This document shows, one piece after another, positions 8,397-17,031 of a stretch of 64,000 nucleotides of DNA; within the stretch, counting starts at the first letter, position 1; every line of letters starts with the position of its first letter. This DNA comes from Saccharospirillum salsuginis (GTDB taxonomy: Bacteria > Pseudomonadota > Gammaproteobacteria > Pseudomonadales > Natronospirillaceae), in the NCBI RefSeq assembly GCF_014651855.1, contig NZ_BMXR01000007.1, forward strand, positions 186,001 to 250,000, read 5' to 3'. Below the pieces are notes generated by a model, which saw only the letters and a list, made by a program, of their open reading frames with translations, had not been told where the DNA came from and ran no database searches. Position numbers and translations under genes: made by a program.

Positions 8397-9173
8397 ATGA
8401 ACTCATTGCAATTCATCAGTTTGGTGGACACACAGGCCCGTATGGCCTTGAAGGCGGAAGCCTCGAAGCTCTATCTGAGCTACCTTTGGTGGGTGCTGGA
8501 ACCCATTTTGTTTGTACTGGTCTTTTACTTCGTGTTTGAAGTGTTGCTGAATTTTGGTCGTGAGAATTTCCTGCTGTTTCTGATGTGCGGGAAAATACCA
8601 TTCCTTTGGTTCTCCAAGTCGGTCAACACCGGGTCGAATAGCATTGTGCAAAATAAAGGGTTGATTAACCAGATAGACATTCCGAAAACCCTTTTCCCGT
8701 ATACCTCAATTCAAGAAGCTCTGTACAAGCAATGGGTCGTCTTTCTGGTCCTTTTCGCTATGGTGATGTTTTACGGCCATTGGCCTAGCCTTAGCTGGCT
8801 ATGGTTGCTTCCGGTCATACTGGCTGAGTACCTACTAATATTGCTGTGTACTTTGCTGGGTGCTTACTTGGTGGCTTTCGTAGGTGATTTTCGAATGGTC
8901 ATTCAAATGGGAACCATGTTCTTGATGTTTTCTTCCGGTATATTCTGGGATATTAACAGTATTGGCGATGGACAGCTCCGAGAGTTATTGATGATATATA
9001 ACCCTTTGGCATTCCTGATAGACGCCTATCGTCAAGTTTTGATGGAAAATGCCATGTATGATTTACAGCACCTGGCGCTGCTCAGTGCGGGATTGATGGC
9101 CGGCATACTGATGGTGCAGATTGTTTATCGTGTCCAAAGCCGGACCATAGCAGCTAAGGTGGTAGCCGGATGA
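8397..9173 (+). CDS. wzm: ABC-2 type polysaccharide export permease (Wzm/KpsM-like)
   Basis: Inner-membrane subunit of an ABC exporter for a completed polysaccharide chain. The 258 residues contain about six hydrophobic segments. The conserved-type segments are the amphipathic N-terminus (LVDTQARMALKAEASKLYLSY), LWWVLEPI and IYNPLAFLIDAYRQVLM. The ATPase gene overlaps its stop codon by 4 bases (ATGA), the usual coupling. Base composition drops here relative to cysD, marking entry into the AT-richer block. It could serve an O-antigen-type or capsule-type polymer; the adjacent rhamnose genes suggest a rhamnan. Confidence 0.88.
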   Translation: MNSLQFISLVDTQARMALKAEASKLYLSYLWWVLEPILFVLVFYFVFEVLLNFGRENFLLFLMCGKIPFLWFSKSVNTGSNSIVQNKGLINQIDIPKTLFPYTSIQEALYKQWVVFLVLFAMVMFYGHWPSLSWLWLLPVILAEYLLILLCTLLGAYLVAFVGDFRMVIQMGTMFLMFSSGIFWDINSIGDGQLRELLMIYNPLAFLIDAYRQVLMENAMYDLQHLALLSAGLMAGILMVQIVYRVQSRTIAAKVVAG

Positions 9174-9898
9174 ATACGGACAAAAAGACGTTGCTCGCTG
9201 CGACGAATCTTTCTATGACTTACAAAACACGTTCCAGAACTTTCCGTTCTTTTGAACACCATGCTTTAAAGGGATTGACGCTAGAGGTAAAGCGCGGAGA
9301 GACACTTGGAATTTTAGGTCGCAATGGCTGCGGAAAGAGTTCATTGCTACGGATTCTCGCAGGCATCGTTCATCCTACTAGTGGCCAATTGGAGCTACAG
9401 TCCGGGTTAACCCGGTCGTTGTTAACACTGGGGCTAGGGTTCCGACCAGACTTGAGTGGAAGAGACAACGCCATTTTAAGTGCGATGTTGCAAGGAAAGT
9501 CAAAAAAGCAGGCGAAAGCAACGCTGGAAACAATTCAGGAATTCGCTGAACTAGGTAAATTCTTTCATCAACCAGTGAGAACATACTCCGCCGGGATGCG
9601 CGCGCGATTGGGATTCGCAACCGCATTAAAAACGGATGTGGACGTTTTGCTCATTGATGAAGTGCTGAGTGTGGGTGACACCCACTTCAAGCATAAAGCC
9701 GAGCAGGCGATGTTAGAGAAATTGAATGGACACCAAACAGTAGTATTTGTAAGCCATAACGCTGGTCAGATTGACAAAGTATGCAATCGGGCAATCTGGA
9801 TTGAAGGTGGAGTAATCCGGGGCCAAGGAAACACAAAAGAGGTTGCTAAATCGTATCGGCAATTTATGAATGAACTGGATAAAGAGAAGGGGGTTTAA
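9170..9898 (+). CDS. wzt: ABC polysaccharide exporter ATPase (Wzt/KpsT-like), without C-terminal binding domain
   Basis: Cytoplasmic ATPase partner of the upstream permease. Walker [10 protein letters not shown] is near residue 50, signature [13 protein letters not shown] near 142, Walker [13 protein letters not shown] near 161, and a switch histidine in VVFVSHN. At 242 residues it ends after the nucleotide-binding domain. O-antigen Wzt proteins that recognise a capped chain carry an extra C-terminal carbohydrate-binding domain, so export here is probably not end-cap dependent, as in KpsT systems (inference). It overlaps rmlA by one base (TAATG). Confidence 0.88.
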   Translation: MNTDKKTLLAATNLSMTYKTRSRTFRSFEHHALKGLTLEVKRGETLGILGRNGCGKSSLLRILAGIVHPTSGQLELQSGLTRSLLTLGLGFRPDLSGRDNAILSAMLQGKSKKQAKATLETIQEFAELGKFFHQPVRTYSAGMRARLGFATALKTDVDVLLIDEVLSVGDTHFKHKAEQAMLEKLNGHQTVVFVSHNAGQIDKVCNRAIWIEGGVIRGQGNTKEVAKSYRQFMNELDKEKGV

Positions 9899-10821
9899 TG
9901 AGTGCCGTCACACGAAAAGGGCTTATACTGGCAGGAGGTTCTGGAACACGCCTGTACCCGCTGACCAAAGGTGTGAGTAAACAATTAATGCCGGTGTACG
10001 ATAAACCGATGATCTACTACCCACTCACCACATTAATGTTTGCTGGAATCAAAGACGTATTGATTATCACAACGCCCCACGATCAAGAGTCGTTTTATCG
10101 TTTAATGGGTGATGGTAGCCAGTGGGGCATGAATATTCAATATGTCGCCCAACCTAGCCCCGATGGTTTGGCTCAAGCATTTATATTAGGTGAAAATTTC
10201 ATAAATGGTGACCCAAGCAGTTTGATTTTGGGGGACAACATTTTTTATGGCCATGGTTTTTTAAAGCTTTTACACAAAGCCAAGAAAAGAAAGTCCGGTG
10301 CCACTGTTTTTGGGTATCATGTGGATAACCCTACTAGTTATGGCGTCGCCGAGTTTAATAACGAAGGGCGGGTTGTTAGTTTAGAAGAAAAACCTGATAA
10401 GCCAAAGTCAAATTATGCTGTTACCGGATTGTACTTCTATGACAATCAGGTTTGTGATATTGCGAAAAATATAAAGCCCTCCTCCCGAGGAGAGCTTGAA
10501 ATTACAGATGTGAATATGCATTACCTTAAAGATAATCAATTAAATGTGGAAATAATGGGTCGAGGTTATACCTGGTTAGATACAGGGACGCATGAGAATC
10601 TATTGAATGCAGCTCAATTCGTACAGACCATTGAAAAGCGCCAAGGGCTCAGAATTTCTTGCCCCGAAGAAGTCGCATATCGTCAAGGCTTTATAAGCGA
10701 TACAGAATTGGAGAACTTGGCGGGAGAGCAGATTAAAAGCGGGTATGGAAATTATCTATATAAAATACTTAATGATGGTAAGCGTCCGTGTGGGGATTTG
10801 TTGAAACGATTTGAGGGGTGA
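9898..10821 (+). CDS. rmlA: Glucose-1-phosphate thymidylyltransferase
   Basis: Makes dTDP-glucose from dTTP and glucose-1-phosphate, the first step to dTDP-L-rhamnose. The nucleotide-binding [13 protein letters not shown] is at about 11-23, then [35 protein letters not shown] and [11 protein letters not shown] follow as in RmlA. The 307 residues are slightly longer than E. coli RmlA (293), with the extra length at the C-terminus. ATG overlaps the wzt stop. All four rml genes are present in this operon, though split by glycosyltransferase and sulfotransferase genes. Confidence 0.96.
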   Translation: MSAVTRKGLILAGGSGTRLYPLTKGVSKQLMPVYDKPMIYYPLTTLMFAGIKDVLIITTPHDQESFYRLMGDGSQWGMNIQYVAQPSPDGLAQAFILGENFINGDPSSLILGDNIFYGHGFLKLLHKAKKRKSGATVFGYHVDNPTSYGVAEFNNEGRVVSLEEKPDKPKSNYAVTGLYFYDNQVCDIAKNIKPSSRGELEITDVNMHYLKDNQLNVEIMGRGYTWLDTGTHENLLNAAQFVQTIEKRQGLRISCPEEVAYRQGFISDTELENLAGEQIKSGYGNYLYKILNDGKRPCGDLLKRFEG

Positions 10822-10823
10822 AA

Positions 10824-11375
10824 ATGAGGATTATTGATACAAAAATACCAGATGTGAAAATTCTGGAGCCAAAAGTGTTTGGCGACGACAGAGGCTTTTT
10901 CATGGAAAGTTTTAGAGCTTCATGGTTCCGTGAAAATGTCGCTGATGTGGAGTTTGTTCAGGATAATCATTCAAAATCCAAGAATGGTATTCTTCGAGGT
11001 CTGCATGTTCAGAAAAAGCAAACACAGGGAAAATTAGTTCGTGTCACATCAGGTGAAGTATATGATGTCGCTGTTGATATTCGGAAAAATTCAAAAACTT
11101 TCGGGCAGTGGGTTGGTGAGTTTTTAAGCTCTGAAAATAAACGGCAATTGTGGGTGCCGGAAGGTTTTGCCCATGGTTTTTTGGTAGTTTCTCAAGATGC
11201 AGAGTTCTTGTATAAGTGTACGGATTATTATCATCCAGAAAGCGAAGTAAGTATTCTCTGGAACGATGTTACTCTAAATATCGATTGGCCAATAAATAAA
11301 ATAGACCAAGTGTCGTTGTCAAAGAAAGACCAAGAGGGAATCAACTTTGGCGATGAGGTTGCTATTGAATGTTGA
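10824..11375 (+). CDS. rmlC: dTDP-4-dehydrorhamnose 3,5-epimerase
   Basis: Cupin epimerase acting on dTDP-4-keto-6-deoxyglucose, third step to dTDP-rhamnose. Diagnostic residues are in DNHSKSKNGILRGLHVQ, KLVRVTSGEVYDVAVDIR and WVPEGFAHGFLV; 183 residues is normal. The ATG at 10824 is preferred to an in-frame GTG at 10818 because GAGGGG lies at a proper distance from the ATG. It overlaps the next gene by 7 bases. The gene is AT-rich compared with rmlD. Confidence 0.95.
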   Translation: MRIIDTKIPDVKILEPKVFGDDRGFFMESFRASWFRENVADVEFVQDNHSKSKNGILRGLHVQKKQTQGKLVRVTSGEVYDVAVDIRKNSKTFGQWVGEFLSSENKRQLWVPEGFAHGFLVVSQDAEFLYKCTDYYHPESEVSILWNDVTLNIDWPINKIDQVSLSKKDQEGINFGDEVAIEC

Positions 11376-12634
11376 ATAAAATACGATCGAGGCTAAAGCT
11401 TCCAGGCATCAAAATCTATCTGGGTGTGAAGTCCTATTTAAACTGGATAAGGTCGCTATTTAAAAGTGACAATGTAATTATTTATTCCGATACTAAAAAG
11501 CCCGAAAAGGTTTTGCTGATCGCCTTGTTTGAAAAAGGTGAGGTTAGGCCTGATGTTAAAAGGCTGATTGAATCAGCGAGAAGTAAAGGGTTTTGGATTA
11601 TCGGTGTCAATACTTTGAAATTGACAAACAAGGAGGAGCTGTCGAAGTTATTTGATGTTTATATACAAAGGTTTAATTACGGAAGAGATTTTGGTTCTTA
11701 CAAGTGTGGTGTTGAGTACTTGTATAAAAACGCTGTCATAAATGGGGATACAAACCGACTGATAATTCTGAATGACAGTGTTTATTACGATTCTGCCAAG
11801 GTTGATGATTTTCTGACCGATCTTTGCAATGCCGACTATGAAGTGCTGGGGGCTACGGAGAATTCCGAGATTCAATATCATATCGGATCCTTTTGTGTCT
11901 CTGTTGATGGTGGTATTATTAATTCCAATAAATTTAAGAAATATTGGAGACAATACAAAAATTCGGATATACGACCCAAGGTTATAAAACGCGGCGAGCT
12001 TGCTTTGTCTAAGTGTTTGCTTAGCTCGGCGTCTAGCCCAAGTAAAGTTGACGTTATATATAATTCAAGAGTGTTAAGACAAGTACTTCAGGAAGATAAT
12101 AACCTTGAGGCTGTAATTGCACTCGTAAGAAGAAGTGATCGGGTTCAATGGCCAAGATTTAATCTTAATGCATTTACAAATGCATGGTTGTCCTCTTATA
12201 TAATGGCTGATATTGATGCTAAATTGGGTGGGAAAACATCCACTCTTGAGATATCAGCAGATATATATCAATCAAGCAAGATGGTTGAACTGAGAACGTT
12301 GAATGATGTTGAAAGTTTGTTTGAATACCTCAAGCTTTCTAATGGTTTGTTTCAGGAGTATAAAAGAGATTTGATATCAAATCTGATATCGGTTTCTATT
12401 AAAGGAAGTCAGATACACCAGAATGCAATGCTATTTCACTATATGGGGCTTCCAATAATTAAGTTGGACGCGTTATATAGAGGGATGCTCAATGAAAGTG
12501 ATGTGCACTTGTATTCTAAGAACATGAAGGAAGATTGCTATATTGAGCTAGAGAAAATTTTGTTTTCAAAACCTTATGGTGGTGAGTTTTTATTTGGCTG
12601 GCAGCGCATTGCCTTTTTTCATGGTTTGATATGA
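11369..12634 (+). CDS. RgpF-like glycosyltransferase (rhamnan synthesis protein F family)
   Basis: Probably a cytoplasmic glycosyltransferase building a rhamnose polymer. Recognition rests on RFNYGRDFGSYKCG at 101-114 and LIILNDSVYY at 131-140. These match the hallmark blocks of the rhamnan synthesis F family (a YDFGS-type motif followed by a LxNDS motif). Length 421 is shorter than streptococcal RgpF (about 580) and it carries only one such domain plus a C-terminal helical part. It overlaps rmlC and is followed by a sulfotransferase whose reading frame overlaps its stop. Linkage specificity cannot be told from sequence. Confidence 0.75.
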   Translation: MLNKIRSRLKLPGIKIYLGVKSYLNWIRSLFKSDNVIIYSDTKKPEKVLLIALFEKGEVRPDVKRLIESARSKGFWIIGVNTLKLTNKEELSKLFDVYIQRFNYGRDFGSYKCGVEYLYKNAVINGDTNRLIILNDSVYYDSAKVDDFLTDLCNADYEVLGATENSEIQYHIGSFCVSVDGGIINSNKFKKYWRQYKNSDIRPKVIKRGELALSKCLLSSASSPSKVDVIYNSRVLRQVLQEDNNLEAVIALVRRSDRVQWPRFNLNAFTNAWLSSYIMADIDAKLGGKTSTLEISADIYQSSKMVELRTLNDVESLFEYLKLSNGLFQEYKRDLISNLISVSIKGSQIHQNAMLFHYMGLPIIKLDALYRGMLNESDVHLYSKNMKEDCYIELEKILFSKPYGGEFLFGWQRIAFFHGLI

Positions 12635-12645
12635 CAGGGTTGTAT

Positions 12646-13641
12646 ATGAGAATTGATTATAGTCCTAGTTTTATGATCGGGGGTTATGAAAGAGGGGGGA
12701 CCACTCTTCTATCTGAATTGTTTAGAAATAATGGTTTTAATTCTGGTTTCGAATGCGGGGTGCTTTTGTGTGAATCACCTTTAAAATTCAAGGACTATAA
12801 TCCTTATTATCAGATGATGTTATCAGGCTGGGATTTAAGTGAAGAATCCCTTGGCTCTGCATGTGAGGAAGATTTTAAAGGGTTCTATTCTAAAGTTTTT
12901 TCATCTGCCTTTGGCGATGTCAATGAATCTCAAGGGTTCTTCGATAAAACACCCGCATACATGAAGAAGCTTGGGTTAAGCTTATACAGAGCATCTCCAA
13001 TTTTTTCCAAAGCAATTATCATATATAGAGATCCGCGGGCAATCTTTTTTTCTTGGGCGAAGAGAGCTGTAGGAGTTGAAGGTGTCAATGAATATATCAT
13101 GGACAACATAAAAGCTCTATCAAATAGATATATTTCGTACTTTAACGGCTGTGTTAACCATTTTGATAACCCCGACGTGTTGTTTATTCCGTTTGAAGAG
13201 TTTGTTACTAGGGAAGAAGAGTTTCTAACTTACCTAAGCATCTTTTTAGGTTTGAAAATGAAACTGATCAAAAGGGCGAGTAAGCCGAAGTATGGAAATG
13301 TGACTGATAATAAAATGGATTTCGGAAAGGTAGAGGGATACTCTGATGTTCTATCAGGAAAGACTCAGGATATTATTCTAAATGATACATCAATTGCTGC
13401 TCGGTTTTTTTCCGATACAAGACATCGCATACAATACAGTGGTAAGTACTCAGAATTGGACGAGAAAGTAAAATATTTATTGAGCCACTTCGGTTTAAAT
13501 GAACGGCACTATTTGGTTGATGGGCATTACTTTGAACCGCGAACCTATTTGTTCAGGTATCCAGATCTGGTGAAGCATAGTGTTAACCCTGTTGAACACT
13601 TTAGAAAGCACGGTATAAATGAAGGCCGGGAAGGGTGTTAA
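12646..13641 (+). CDS. Sulfotransferase (PAPS-dependent family), first of two
   Basis: Predicted to transfer sulfate from PAPS to a carbohydrate hydroxyl. The 5'-phosphosulfate loop GGYERGGTTLL is at 12-22 and the 3'-phosphate-binding segment YRDPRAIFFSW at 127-137, both classical. The C-terminal ~40 residues (YLFRYPDLVKHSVNPVEHF...HGINEGREG) resemble a short repeat found at the ends of many bacterial glycan-modifying enzymes. ATG 12646 has AGGG 6 bases upstream; an in-frame ATG at 12631 overlaps the upstream stop and is the alternative. The next gene starts one base after the stop. The CysCND genes in the same operon would provide PAPS. Confidence 0.82.
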   Translation: MRIDYSPSFMIGGYERGGTTLLSELFRNNGFNSGFECGVLLCESPLKFKDYNPYYQMMLSGWDLSEESLGSACEEDFKGFYSKVFSSAFGDVNESQGFFDKTPAYMKKLGLSLYRASPIFSKAIIIYRDPRAIFFSWAKRAVGVEGVNEYIMDNIKALSNRYISYFNGCVNHFDNPDVLFIPFEEFVTREEEFLTYLSIFLGLKMKLIKRASKPKYGNVTDNKMDFGKVEGYSDVLSGKTQDIILNDTSIAARFFSDTRHRIQYSGKYSELDEKVKYLLSHFGLNERHYLVDGHYFEPRTYLFRYPDLVKHSVNPVEHFRKHGINEGREGC

Positions 13642-13642
13642 A

Positions 13643-14983
13643 ATGAAAAGCGAAACTACTATTACTCAAAAAGAAGTTGATGTGGTGCTTCATGTTGGAG
13701 CACCTAAAACTGGATCTTCGGCACTTCAAGTTTTTTTATTGGAGAATGTAGAAGCCTTATTGAAGAGTGGATATTACTACCCAGAACATGGAGTGGATGT
13801 TAATAGAGTTTCAGGGGGGCACTCAGATATTGGAGTTTGTTTATTCCAAGGTAAATATAAAGAGGCTGAGGGTAAAATTGCGAAACACTTGGCAGTAGCG
13901 CAAAGTAAAAATGCAACTCTTGTGTTAAGCGGCGAGTCATATTATGGATTTCCGGAGTTCTTTAAGAATGCACTTAAAGATTATCGAGTAAAAGTAATTT
14001 GCTTTTATAGAAATGTAAAAGATGCAGTGCCTTCATTCTATAATCAGTTGGTGAAAAGGCACTTTTATTCAAAACCTTTTGAGGAGTATATTCTTGCCCC
14101 TTCTTCTGTAGCTGAAAATCCTTCAGTTAACGGCGATAATATTTTATTATGGTCTAAAGAATTTAAATCAGACTTTTTGTTGGTACCATATGAGAGACAG
14201 CAATTTCCAGATCAATCGATTGAAAAGTTCTTTATGAGCATGATTGGTGTAGCGGGGGGATTTGAGTTTAATCCTGCACATGTAAATAGTAGCTACAATG
14301 CGTCATCCTTAGAGCTAAAACGTAGATTCAATTTTCTGTTGTCTCAAAAAGAAATGAAGTTGAATGGTGCTCTTGATCGATCGCTTCAGTGGTTTTCAGA
14401 TAATTACGAAGAGCCAAGAATGAATTTGTATGCTCTCTTGAACGCTGAGCAATTACAAAAGGTGAATGATGTTTTTAAGGCTATATATGAAAGGGTTTAT
14501 CAGAATGTCGGAAGTAATTTTCTCTGGGAGCCCGAATTTGTAGTTGAGGCAGTAGTTTCAAGTCACGGTGGGCCAATGCATTATATGTATTCATTTCCAT
14601 TCGTTGCATTTAGTGCGAAGAGTAAGTTTCCTGAGGAGTATGCCCAGTTAAGGTCTTTTTTAGCTAAAGCCTCAATGGGAAAACGGTCTGACTATAAGGT
14701 GAATTCTTTGTGCGAAGCATTTAATTTAGACAGTTCTTCTGTAGATTATTCCGAGTGGGAGTTGTTGGTTGAGAAGTTATTGAAAGATGAAGCAAAAATC
14801 CCGGATATGTTAAGGGATGTTGGGAAGTATTCACTAGATATGGGTGATGTTGAAGGTGCATCAAAGCTAGTAAAAAAAGCGCTTGAGAGACGACCGAATG
14901 GGAAATATATTCAAAAGTTGGATGCCCATATTGATATGTTGCTGAAAAAAAGTCGTGAACATAATCTAATACGTCAGGAGTAA
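13643..14983 (+). CDS. Sulfotransferase-like protein with C-terminal helical extension, second of two
   Basis: HVGAPKTGSSALQ at 17-29 is a PAPS-binding 5' loop and ICFYRNVKDAVPSFYNQ near 120-136 fits the 3' loop, so a second carbohydrate sulfotransferase is likely. It is clearly a different subgroup from its neighbour. At 446 residues it is longer than a bare catalytic domain (about 250-300). The tail from about 390 (LLRDVGKYSLDMGDVEGASKLVKKALERRPNG) looks like a TPR-type helical pair. ATG 13643 follows GGGAAGGG at 13628-13635. It ends 8 bases before rmlB. Confidence 0.75.
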   Translation: MKSETTITQKEVDVVLHVGAPKTGSSALQVFLLENVEALLKSGYYYPEHGVDVNRVSGGHSDIGVCLFQGKYKEAEGKIAKHLAVAQSKNATLVLSGESYYGFPEFFKNALKDYRVKVICFYRNVKDAVPSFYNQLVKRHFYSKPFEEYILAPSSVAENPSVNGDNILLWSKEFKSDFLLVPYERQQFPDQSIEKFFMSMIGVAGGFEFNPAHVNSSYNASSLELKRRFNFLLSQKEMKLNGALDRSLQWFSDNYEEPRMNLYALLNAEQLQKVNDVFKAIYERVYQNVGSNFLWEPEFVVEAVVSSHGGPMHYMYSFPFVAFSAKSKFPEEYAQLRSFLAKASMGKRSDYKVNSLCEAFNLDSSSVDYSEWELLVEKLLKDEAKIPDMLRDVGKYSLDMGDVEGASKLVKKALERRPNGKYIQKLDAHIDMLLKKSREHNLIRQE

Positions 14984-14991
14984 TCTAAGGT

Positions 14992-16059
14992 ATGAGAGTT
15001 ATGATTACAGGGGGGGCTGGGTTTATTGGCTCGGCTGTGGTGCGTGAACTGAGCAAAAATGCTGATTGTAAGGTTAGTGTCTTTGATGCATTGACTTACG
15101 CGGGAAATCTCGATTCTATTGGAGAAGCCCAGAAGATTGGAGATGTAGCGTTCTTTCATTCAGATTTATTGAATGTTGATGAAGTGAGACAGTGTCTGTT
15201 TTCAATAAAGCCTAACATAGTGATGCATTTGGCTGCTGAATCCCATGTAGATAGGTCGATTGATGGCCCAAAGCAATTTCTAGAAACTAATGTTGTAGGG
15301 ACCTTCAACATATTGCAAGTTGCGGTGGAATTCTACAATAGCATATCAGTTGACGACAGAGAGAGATTCCGCTTTCATCATATATCTACAGACGAGGTTT
15401 ATGGCGATCTGGAAGGAACCGATGAGCTGTTCACTGAAGAAACCCCCTATGCGCCCAGTTCTCCCTATTCGGCCACCAAGGCCGCATCGGATCACTTAGT
15501 GCGTGCCTGGGGGCGAACCTACGGCCTCCCGGTCATCATCACCAACTGTTCCAACAATTACGGCCCCTATCATTTCCCGGAAAAGTTGATCCCGCATATG
15601 ATACTGAACGCACTGGCGGGTAAACCCTTGCCGGTGTATGGAGACGGCTCGCAAATTCGTGACTGGCTCTATGTGGAAGACCATGCGCGCGCCTTGATCC
15701 AAGTCGCGACCGAAGCCAAGCCGGGGTCGACCTACAATATCGGTGGGCACAATGAAATCAAGAACATCGATGTGGTCCGTAACATCTGTGAGTTGCTGGA
15801 AGAGTTGGCGCCCGAAAAGCCGGCGGGTGTGAACCGCTACGAAGATCTGATTACGTTTGTGAAAGATCGGCCAGGCCATGATACGCGCTACGCCATCGAT
15901 GCCTCGAAGATCAAGCGGGAGCTGGGCTGGGAACCGCAGGAGACGTTTGAATCCGGGTTGCGGAAAACGGTTCAATGGTATTTGGATAATCGCACCTGGT
16001 GGGAGCGGGTGTTGAGCGGGGAGTATCGGTTGGGGCGGCTTGGGGTTGGTGAGAAGTAA
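14992..16059 (+). CDS. rmlB: dTDP-glucose 4,6-dehydratase, compositionally mosaic
   Basis: NAD-dependent dehydratase, second step to dTDP-rhamnose. GGAGFIG is at 7-13, [10 protein letters not shown] near 83 and the TDEVYGDL segment near 134-141, followed by [20 protein letters not shown] with the catalytic Tyr/Lys. It is 355 residues, as expected. The first ~145 codons are AT-rich like the genes before it, while codons from about 15430 onward are GC-rich like rmlD. The switch occurs inside the conserved TDEVYGDL region, as expected of homologous recombination between rmlB alleles. The frame is intact so the hybrid should be functional. Confidence 0.96.
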   Translation: MRVMITGGAGFIGSAVVRELSKNADCKVSVFDALTYAGNLDSIGEAQKIGDVAFFHSDLLNVDEVRQCLFSIKPNIVMHLAAESHVDRSIDGPKQFLETNVVGTFNILQVAVEFYNSISVDDRERFRFHHISTDEVYGDLEGTDELFTEETPYAPSSPYSATKAASDHLVRAWGRTYGLPVIITNCSNNYGPYHFPEKLIPHMILNALAGKPLPVYGDGSQIRDWLYVEDHARALIQVATEAKPGSTYNIGGHNEIKNIDVVRNICELLEELAPEKPAGVNRYEDLITFVKDRPGHDTRYAIDASKIKRELGWEPQETFESGLRKTVQWYLDNRTWWERVLSGEYRLGRLGVGEK

Positions 16060-16068
16060 GAAGATTGT

Positions 16069-16116
16069 CCCTCTCCCTAACCCTCCCGAAGCGTCGGACC
16101 GCCCTGAGGGAGAGGG
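16069..16116. repeat. CCCTCTCCC-family palindrome with longer centre
   Basis: CCCTCTCCC ... GAGGGAGAGGG with a centre containing CCTCCCGAAGCGTCGGACC, related to the element at 49164-49198. It sits between rmlB and rmlD. Confidence 0.7.
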
Positions 16117-16158
16117 GGCTAAAACCCTAGGGACTAAGACCCTATAGGAGGTTTTCTT

Positions 16159-17019
16159 GTGAAAGTATTGGTAACGGGTTCCGGGCAGTTGGCTTGGGAG
16201 CTTGAGCAAACCGTTCCCGCGTCCGTTGAGTTGGTGAAGGCACCTCGGGCTGTGTTGGATATTACGGATGACATGGCGTGTGAGCGTGTGTTGTCCGAGG
16301 TACGGCCGGATTGGGTCATCAATGCGGCGGCCTATACCGCGGTGGATAAGGCGGAGACCGAGGTTGAGCAGGCTTACGCCGTCAATGAAACCGGTGCGGC
16401 GAATCTGGCTCGGGCGAGTGCGCGGTGCGGTGCCCGGTTGATGCATGTCTCCACGGATTTTGTTTTCGATGGGAACACCAGCCGTCCCTATGAGCCGGGT
16501 TCGGACGTCAACCCGCAGAGCGTCTATGGTGCTTCCAAGTTGGCCGGTGAGCGAGCGGTTCTAAAAGAATTGTCGAGCGCTGTCATCGTGCGTACAGCCT
16601 GGGTGTATTCGGCGCACGGCCAAAATTTCGTGAAGACTATGCTGCGCCTGATGCGGGAAAAGCCGGAGCTGGGGGTTATCGTGGACCAGGTAGGTACGCC
16701 CACCTGGGCCCGAGGCTTGGCGGAGGTGCTGTGGCAAGGGGTAAGCCGTGCCGTACCGGGCGGAGTATACCACTGGTCCGATGCCGGCGTGGCGTCCTGG
16801 TACGACTTCGCAGTGGCCATTCAGGATGCCGCGTTGAAGCGCGACCGGTTGCACCAGGCCATTCCCGTAAAGCCGATTCGAACCGAGGCATTCCCCACGC
16901 CCGCCAAACGGCCGGCGTACAGCGTGTTGGATAAGGCGTCGACCTGGGAAGCCATTGGTGTGGCGCCGGTTCATTGGCGGCATCAATTGGAAGCGATGAT
17001 GGATACGCTGGCCGATTAA
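16159..17019 (+). CDS. rmlD: dTDP-4-dehydrorhamnose reductase
   Basis: Last step of dTDP-L-rhamnose synthesis, an NADPH-dependent short-chain reductase. VLVTGSGQLAWEL replaces the usual GxxGQLG start, then NAAAYTAVDKAE, VSTDFVFDG and SVYGASKLAGE carry the catalytic Tyr-Lys; 286 residues is usual. It starts with GTG at 16159 behind TAGGAGG (16145-16151). It is GC-rich and separated from rmlB by a repeat, so it probably belongs to the resident backbone rather than the imported block. It converges on the minus-strand glycosyltransferase genes 12 bases downstream. Confidence 0.95.
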   Translation: MKVLVTGSGQLAWELEQTVPASVELVKAPRAVLDITDDMACERVLSEVRPDWVINAAAYTAVDKAETEVEQAYAVNETGAANLARASARCGARLMHVSTDFVFDGNTSRPYEPGSDVNPQSVYGASKLAGERAVLKELSSAVIVRTAWVYSAHGQNFVKTMLRLMREKPELGVIVDQVGTPTWARGLAEVLWQGVSRAVPGGVYHWSDAGVASWYDFAVAIQDAALKRDRLHQAIPVKPIRTEAFPTPAKRPAYSVLDKASTWEAIGVAPVHWRHQLEAMMDTLAD

Positions 17020-17031
17020 GGCCGGCGTCGG

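Noticed and set aside
16524..16986. Minus-strand frames within rmlD
   Set aside because: Shadow frames; rmlD is intact on the plus strand with catalytic motifs.
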